The notes under the pieces were generated by a model. That model searched no databases and was not told where the DNA came from. It saw only the letters and a program-made list of their open reading frames with translations. A DNA stretch of 10,433 nt, from NCBI GenBank assembly GCA_031274465.1, contig JAISQC010000156.1, positions 1-10,433 on the forward strand. The letters run 5' to 3'. A program made the position numbers and the translations under genes. Source of the DNA: Synergistaceae bacterium. Its GTDB lineage: Bacteria; Synergistota; Synergistia; Synergistales; Synergistaceae. Each line of letters opens with the position of its first letter. Positions within the stretch are counted from its first letter, which is position 1. Of this stretch, positions 5,730 through 10,433 are shown one piece after another.

Positions 5730-7221
5730 ACGGCTCGTCGGCGTTGCAATACGTCATGTCGAAAATCTCGCGGTTGATGATGTACGCGTCTTTGAAATCC
5801 GCTTCTGGAGCGGCGATGTAGTCTCCGGCCCTGCCGTAGAAATACTTCTCCCTGTCCCAGTTGGAGAATACCTTCGTGTTCCTGGAAAGCTCATGCGCGC
5901 GGATTATTTTGCCGCCCTTGGGGATGCAGGTTCGGGCGAAGGGCAGGGCGGATTTTTTCTCCCCCGTCACTTTGTCGGTGACGGTGGGAGCGTATTCGGC
6001 GTCGGGTATGAAGGGCGCATCGGTGGCGTCGTACGATTCTTCGTGCCGGGTTTTTTTGATAGGGTAGGCCTCACCCCGAATGCCGATCATCAGATAAGTG
6101 TCTTTCGAGGCTACGGTGTCAACGTCGCCCTCCAGCGTGCGGATGCTTATCTGAGTCCCTTCCGGGAACATGTCCTCGGTGCGCGCGTAGCCGACCGGTA
6201 TCGGCAGCTTGCGGAAACGCCTCATCGAAGAGAAGTCGATGTCGTGGTTGTCGCAGTACACTAGGTCGAAACCGTTTTGATATTCCTCTATGCGCGAGCG
6301 GAGAAAGTCGTCCGGGGTGACGCCTGGGTATGTTTTTTTCAAATGTTCGAGGTTGATGTAGCCTCCGGCTTTTTCTATGTTGCCCCCGCCCGAACCTACG
6401 CCGCCGGTCAAAAAAGCCGCCAGCTCGTTTGCCATTACCTCGCGCACGGCGCTTCGTATCGAAAGTTTGAGCCCGGTCGGGACGCGGCAGTAAACGACGC
6501 AGCTTCCGAATTGCTCGACCTGTTGCGCGATGTCGCTCGAAAACCCGAGCAAATTCGGGTCGCACGGGCAGGATTTCAGCAATCCCATATTGCCGATGGC
6601 CTCGGACGAAGACAAAGTCTCCGCAACCACCTCCAGCTCTTCTATGGAGAGCATCGAGTTTTTCAGTTTCTTGATGACCGCCCAGTCCACCGGCATGAAC
6701 TCGGACAGATCGCGGTCGAGCGGGTGCCTCATCTCGGAGAGGCTGTTGGTGTCCGTGAACAGGCCGTAGTACAGAGCGGTGAACACTTCCGGGTGAGAGG
6801 CGAAGTCGAAGCCCTCACGCCGCATAAGATCCCAGACGAGAGTGGAGCAGCTTCCGAGCGAGGGCTGTATCGTCACTAGCGGCCCTTCCGGTATTTCAGG
6901 CCTGTGGTGGTCGATGACCGCGAATGCGCATCCCTCGAATTTGCTCACGTTCCCGGCGCCGTACTGGCAATCCACTGTCACGATCAGACCGCATCGGGGA
7001 AGCTCGCAGACGTGTTCGAGAGGTATTTTGAGCAGTTTGAGCATCCATACGAGGTTCGGTTTCGTCACGACGCTCCGCCCGCCGTAGACGAGCCTCGCCG
7101 AAACACCCAGAGACTCCAGATAGCGCAGGAGCGCGAAACCGCTGGCTATCGCGTCGGCGTCTGGAACGTCGTGGCACTATATCGCTATGTCGCGGAAATT
7201 CACGAGGTCGCTAAGCTTCAT
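5728..7221 (-). pseudogene. DHH family phosphoesterase interrupted by an in-frame TAG at codon 15
   Basis: Reading from ATG 7221, the frame encodes 14 residues (MKLSDLVNFRDIAI), a TAG at 7179-7177, then a continuous frame to the TAG at 5730-5728; ignoring the first TAG the product would be about 497 residues. DHH phosphoesterases hydrolyse phosphodiester or phosphoanhydride bonds in small nucleotides, using clustered Asp/His with Mn2+. Motifs seen: CHDVPDADAIASG just after the TAG (16-28, motif I), TVDCQ with D84, the signature IDHH (103-106) and LFTDTNS with D157. A long C-terminal part with GSGGGN follows. Sequence on both sides of the TAG is well conserved, and as I recall relatives have Gln there, so one C-to-T change (CAG to TAG) explains it. 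Re-initiation at GTG 7068 would give 446 residues without motif I, probably inactive. The gene begins 17 bases after the TIR stop, with a weak ribosome-binding site. Confidence 0.8.
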
Positions 7222-7238
7222 CCGGATTTTGCCGTCCG

Positions 7239-8492
7239 TTAGTCCATGACCTTGAACTTCACCTTGGTCACCAGCGTCTCATCCGCCCAAACACTCCAGC
7301 TCGAGTACCCCCTTATCTCGTAGTCGCCGACTTCGATCGGCGCGTCCAGCAAATAAGAGTCAAAATCCCTTTCGCGTATGCTCACGTAAGTCCTGAATTT
7401 GTCGTGAGGGGCGCCTGAGTCGTAAACGCCCATTATGGCCCCGTCGTCGAGCATGTACTTGGGGACGCCGGTCACCTTTGTGCGGATGGTCTCTTGCGGG
7501 CTGTATTTCGATTTGTATATCTCTATCGAGAAGGCGTCCCGGGCGCTTCCCCCGACGGTTATCGGGACGCTGGACACGAGCGTTTCTTCCGTCTGCGCGT
7601 TCCCGCTGCCGTATCCCCGTATCTCGTACTTTCCGACAGAGAGCGGGGCTCGCAACGTGATGCGCGCGTCGCCGCCGGTGATGAATTCGCTGGACGCGAA
7701 CTCTCCGTGAGGGGCATCTGTCTCGCATATGCCGACGATTGCGCCCTCGTCTATCATGCCCTGCGGGACTCCCGATATATTTACGTGGATCAGTTCAGCC
7801 GGGGCGTAGCCCGTTTTGACCACATCCATCGAATAGGCGCCGCGCGCGGAGGGCGCGGTGTTTGCCGCCGTGCCTTGCGCGTCTGGGCCGATTGGCGGGG
7901 CGTTTAGCCTCGACAGTCCGAGCGCGGCGATGGCTATGACGATGGCGGCCGCGATGGCGACGCGAAGATATTTGGGAGACGAACCCTCTTTTTCGGCGTC
8001 ATTTTCGCCATTTTTAGCTACTGATGGAATACTTTTATTTTGTTTTGATATTTTATTGTAATCAAGGGCTTCGCAAATCGAATGCGCGATTTCCGTTGAG
8101 TTTTTCGTGTCGGTGATGCCTTGGGTCGAGTTCAAGCCGAGCGCGAGGCCGGGGGGAAGCACCTCCATCCCGTCGAGGTAAACTGGGATTGTCCTTATTT
8201 TGTTGTTAAGGGCGAATTCGATCTCCGAGCGGACGTACGAGGAGCCAACCGACTCCTTCGTTATGAAGACGATGAAAATCTTGCATTTCATTATCGCGGC
8301 GGCGATTTCGTCGGTCCATGTAGAGCTGATGTTGATCCCTTTGTCGTACCATATCGAAAATCCGCTCCCGCTGACGCTTTCGATGATCGGGAACACGCGC
8401 CATGCGTCGGAATGCGCATAGCTGACGAACACGAACGATTCGTCCTCCAGGCTGCACGGAATCACTTTGCAGGTTGCTTTTGGATCGGACAT
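7239..8492 (-). CDS. Membrane-anchored TIR-domain protein with two extracytoplasmic repeats
   Basis: This 417-residue protein has three parts. Residues 19-142 are a TIR domain: FVFVSYAHSDAW at the start, FSIWYDKGINISSTWTDEI, CKIFIVFITKESVGSSYVRSE with E90 at the position of the catalytic Glu of NAD-cleaving TIR domains, and IRTIPVYLDG. An AT-rich, polar linker (143-177) leads to one membrane helix (about 178-194, AIAAAIVIAIAALGL) with Lys/Arg before it, favouring TIR in the cytoplasm. Outside are two related repeats, about 219-314 and 320-417, sharing the pattern GVP-x-x-M-(I/L)-D-(E/D)-GAI-x-G, APH, and G-(K/D)-YEIRGY, then ETLV. These look like Ig-like beta domains. TIR domains of this type can consume NAD+ or make signalling nucleotides in antiphage defence; here that is inference. 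ATG 8492 has AAGGTAGGG upstream. The DHH gene follows after 17 bases. Confidence 0.85.
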   Translation of the reverse strand: MSDPKATCKVIPCSLEDESFVFVSYAHSDAWRVFPIIESVSGSGFSIWYDKGINISSTWTDEIAAAIMKCKIFIVFITKESVGSSYVRSEIEFALNNKIRTIPVYLDGMEVLPPGLALGLNSTQGITDTKNSTEIAHSICEALDYNKISKQNKSIPSVAKNGENDAEKEGSSPKYLRVAIAAAIVIAIAALGLSRLNAPPIGPDAQGTAANTAPSARGAYSMDVVKTGYAPAELIHVNISGVPQGMIDEGAIVGICETDAPHGEFASSEFITGGDARITLRAPLSVGKYEIRGYGSGNAQTEETLVSSVPITVGGSARDAFSIEIYKSKYSPQETIRTKVTGVPKYMLDDGAIMGVYDSGAPHDKFRTYVSIRERDFDSYLLDAPIEVGDYEIRGYSSWSVWADETLVTKVKFKVMD

Positions 8493-8527
8493 GATATTTC
8501 CCTACCTTAAATATAATCGTTTTAAAT

Positions 8528-8536
8528 ATTTTACCA
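8528..8536 (-). promoter_or_regulatory. Candidate extended -10 element upstream of the TIR gene
   Basis: The 104 bases between the ATPase stop and the TIR start include an AT-rich block. On the minus strand TGGTAAAAT (8536-8528) matches an extended -10 (TG-N-TANNAT type) about 36 bases before the ATG. There is no convincing -35. The octamer TTAAATAT occurs twice in this block (8507-8514 and 8522-8529, plus-strand reading). An own promoter would uncouple the TIR gene from the transporter operon. Confidence 0.35.
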
Positions 8537-8596
8537 CACGCCCGATCAAAAAGCATGAATCTTATGAGTCGGTATCTCGCGGCTAGTCCGCCCGGG

Positions 8597-9400
8597 TCAT
8601 CGCAGTTTCGGCAGCGCCGCCACGAGCGCCTTGGTGTATTCGTGCGCTGGATGCTCCAGCAGGTCCGCCGTCTCGCCCTCGTCCACGACCTCCCCCTTGC
8701 GCAGCACTATACCCGAGGACGCGCCCCGCCTAGCCAGTAGCAAGTCGTGCGTCACGATTATCATGGACATGCCCCTTTCGACGCGGCGCCTTAAAACCTC
8801 CAGCACCTCGCCCCTCGTGGAGACGTCCTGCATCGCGGTCGGCTCGTCGCAGAGCAAAAGCTCCGGCTCGAGGATGAGCGCCCGCGCAACTGCGACACGC
8901 TGGCGCTGCCCTCCGGAGAGCGAGTAGCGCACGCGCGCGTTCCAAAGTTCCTCTGGCAGCTTCATCTCCGACAGGATGGCGTCAGCGCGCTCCCCGGCCT
9001 CGGCCCGCGTTTCCCTCCCATTGCCCCGCGCCACTTTCCACGGCTCCATGACCGCGTCGCGCACCGTCAGGGTTGGAGGCAGGGAGCTGTAAGGGTCCTG
9101 CAGCACGTAGCCGCACCTGCGCCGGGCCGCTAGGCGCTCTTCGCCCCTCATCTCACCGACTGGGCGCCCAAAAAGCTCCACGCTCCCGGAGGCCGCGGGC
9201 ATCAGGCCGAGGATGGAGCGCATGAGGGTCGTCTTGCCGCTGCCGGACTCGCCTATGACTGCAAGCGTATGTCCCTTTGCGAGCGAGAAGGACACGGATG
9301 AGAGTGCCCGAACGTCCTCTTGGCGCCGACCGAAATATCCGCCTCTGCCTTTGAAATTCACGCTCAGGTCTTTTACTTCGAGGATTTTTTCCGATGTCAT
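8597..9400 (-). CDS. ABC transporter ATP-binding protein, OppF/NikE-like
   Basis: This 267-residue ATPase is one of two energising an Opp/Dpp/Nik-type importer at the inner face of the membrane. Motifs: Walker A GESGSGKT (50-57), Q-loop Q101 in VLQDPYSSL, signature LSGGQ (161-165), Walker B LLLCDEP (181-187) and H-loop H218. The D-loop, normally SALD or similar after DEPT, reads AMQD (189-192): the aliphatic residue before the conserved Asp is replaced by Gln. It ends soon after HPAHEYTKAL without the longer C-terminal region of classical OppF, so its size is closer to NikE; the substrate (peptide, nickel complex or other) is unresolved. ATG 9400 overlaps the TGA of the partner ATPase (ATGA), implying translational coupling. 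It is the last gene of the transporter operon. Confidence 0.9.
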   Translation of the reverse strand: MTSEKILEVKDLSVNFKGRGGYFGRRQEDVRALSSVSFSLAKGHTLAVIGESGSGKTTLMRSILGLMPAASGSVELFGRPVGEMRGEERLAARRRCGYVLQDPYSSLPPTLTVRDAVMEPWKVARGNGRETRAEAGERADAILSEMKLPEELWNARVRYSLSGGQRQRVAVARALILEPELLLCDEPTAMQDVSTRGEVLEVLRRRVERGMSMIIVTHDLLLARRGASSGIVLRKGEVVDEGETADLLEHPAHEYTKALVAALPKLR

Positions 9401-10206
9401 GACGGCACTTCCATCTCTTTGATCGCATCGATCAGAGTGCGGGTGTAGGCGTTGCCGGGAGAGGCGATTATATCCTCAGAAGGGCCGCTTTCCACGATGG
9501 CGCCGTCTTTCATCACGATCAGCGTGTCGCAGGCGCCGGCGGCCAGAGGCAGGTCGTGCGTCACGAGAATGAGCCCCATGCCCCGATCCCGCACCAAATT
9601 CGCGATCGTCTCCAGCACTTCTTTTTGCGTGATCACGTCGAGCGCGGTCGTCGGCTCGTCGGCCAGCAGAAAATCCGGATCGCACGCCAAAGCCAGCGCC
9701 AGAGCCGCCCGCTGTTTCTGGCCGCCCGAAAGTTCGTGCGGATAACGGCTCAGTATCCGCGCATCGAGCCCCACTGCCTCCATGAGCGAGACAGCGCGCT
9801 TTTTGCCCTCGTTTTTGGGCGTTTTCAGGTGATGCTCCAGGACTTCGGTGATGTGCCGCTCGACGGTGAGGTGCGGGGTGAAGGAGTTCATCGCCCCCTG
9901 CGGGACAAGGGCGATTTTGCGCCACCTCCACTCGTTCATCGCGTTCTCGGACAATTTGGCGAGGTCCAGTCCGCCGCAGATTATCTGCCCGTCAACCAGC
10001 GTCCCGGAGGGCAAAAGCTGCGGGATCGCCATGAGCGCGCTGGATTTGCCGCTGCCGGACTCTCCGACCAGTCCGACCACGTCTCCGCGCGCCACGGAAA
10101 ACGAGCAATTCTTCACGGCATGGACATCCGCTTCGCGCCCTCTGTACGTGACGGAGAGGCCGCGAATCTCGATTTCGATTTTTTTGCCGGATTCGGAGTG
10201 GGTCAT
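9397..10206 (-). CDS. ABC transporter ATP-binding protein, OppD/NikD-like
   Basis: This 269-residue ATPase pairs with the next gene's product to power peptide- or nickel-type import. Motifs: Walker A GESGSGKS (48-55), Q-loop Q103 in VPQGAMNS, signature LSGGQ (159-163), Walker B FLLADEP (179-185) with catalytic E184, a normal D-loop TALD (187-190) and H217. The C-terminus is short and lacks the cysteine-containing extension of classical OppD/DppD. The frame is open upstream to 10404, but ATG 10206 is chosen: it overlaps the TGA of the permease gene (ATGA), and residues before it are Arg-rich shadow translation of the permease. A ribosome-binding site (GAGGAGGC, within permease codons) lies about 10 bases upstream. 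Confidence 0.92.
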   Translation of the reverse strand: MTHSESGKKIEIEIRGLSVTYRGREADVHAVKNCSFSVARGDVVGLVGESGSGKSSALMAIPQLLPSGTLVDGQIICGGLDLAKLSENAMNEWRWRKIALVPQGAMNSFTPHLTVERHITEVLEHHLKTPKNEGKKRAVSLMEAVGLDARILSRYPHELSGGQKQRAALALALACDPDFLLADEPTTALDVITQKEVLETIANLVRDRGMGLILVTHDLPLAAGACDTLIVMKDGAIVESGPSEDIIASPGNAYTRTLIDAIKEMEVPS

Positions 10207-10433
10207 CCTCGCTCCGCCTCCTCGAGCAATTCGCGCTTCGTCTCGGCGGCGAGCCGTGGGTCGGCCCGTTCCTCGAGTTTGCGGCCGATGTCCATGAACA
10301 CGAGGCATATCATTGAAATCCCAAGCCCGGCCGGCAGGATCGTCCACCACGCCCCGCTGGTGAATGCGCCGTACGTGTGGGCTTCGTGCAGCATGCGGCC
10401 CCATGACGGGACCCTGGGGTCCGACAGGCCGAG
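10203..10433 (-). CDS. ABC transporter permease, OppC/DppC-type, C-terminal fragment
   Basis: The frame enters from the right edge and ends with TGA at 10205-10203, giving the last 76 residues of a permease. The sequence LGLSDPRVPSWGRML, then AWWTILPAGLGISMICLVF (the last membrane helix) and DIGRKLEERADPRL, is the characteristic end of DppC/OppC-like permeases (LGL-x-x-P-x-x-PSWG ... WW ... PG ... LG-x-x-L-x-x-x-x-DPR). A charged cytoplasmic tail of about 16 residues follows. The start lies outside the window. The stop overlaps the ATG of the first ATPase gene, so the usual permease-ATPase-ATPase operon order is kept, with the other permease and the binding protein expected further upstream. 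Confidence 0.88.
   Translation of the reverse strand, partial: LGLSDPRVPSWGRMLHEAHTYGAFTSGAWWTILPAGLGISMICLVFMDIGRKLEERADPRLAAETKRELLEEAERG

Noticed and set aside
5662..6879. Long plus-strand open frames opposite the DHH gene (5662-6264, 6277-6879)
   Set aside because: Antisense shadows of a well-motifed gene; no domains or ribosome-binding sites.
7177..7179. TAG as a pyrrolysine or selenocysteine-type recoded codon
   Set aside because: The position is a surface-type Gln in relatives as I recall, not a catalytic site for a special residue, and no recoding structure is evident. A simple nonsense mutation is more likely.

Overview
The window reads as bacterial chromosomal DNA. Genes are dense and mostly preceded by purine-rich Shine-Dalgarno sites, several neighbours overlap by ATGA or GTGA, and the enzymes (4Fe-4S protein, flavin reductase) suit an anaerobe. 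The DHH protein and the peptide-type ABC transporter, together with a base composition near 60% G+C in the right half, would fit Synergistota or a GC-rich Firmicute. This taxonomic guess is from recollection only and is weak.

Layout, left to right. (1) 1-278, minus: the start of an unrecognised gene that runs off the left edge. (2) 279-714: about 436 bp without a convincing gene, holding a cluster of inverted repeats (427-600) and a TATAAT box just before the next gene. (3) Two plus-strand genes: a flavin-reductase-like FMN-binding protein (715-1317) and a LURP-one/scramblase-like protein (1440-2030). (4) Everything after that is on the minus strand. Reading downstream from the right edge: the last 76 residues of an Opp/Dpp-type permease (10203-10433), two ATPases of the same transporter (9397-10206 and 8597-9400), a membrane-anchored TIR protein (7239-8492), a DHH phosphoesterase gene interrupted by an in-frame TAG (5728-7221), two tandem C5-cytosine DNA methyltransferases (4591-5520 and 3668-4594), a damaged HNH restriction endonuclease gene (3106-3665), and a QueG-like 4Fe-4S protein (2027-2866) whose stop codon overlaps that of the convergent scramblase-like gene.

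The middle of the window (about 3.1-8.5 kb) looks like a small defence island. It holds a restriction-modification cassette with two co-linear methyltransferases and a broken nuclease, next to a TIR protein whose layout (TIR, one membrane helix, two related extracytoplasmic repeats) resembles a receptor. Seventeen bases after the TIR stop begins a DHH phosphoesterase gene with all the family's catalytic motifs but a stop at codon 15. The R-M genes are visibly more AT-rich than the transporter and DHH genes, consistent with acquisition from elsewhere.

The most interesting points are the TIR receptor-like protein and its possible pairing with the DHH enzyme, the apparent decay of two genes (nonsense codon in DHH; frameshift, probably with internal deletion, in the HNH nuclease), and the gap-free half-identity of the tandem methyltransferases. 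No tRNA, rRNA, CRISPR array, insertion sequence or replication origin was found.
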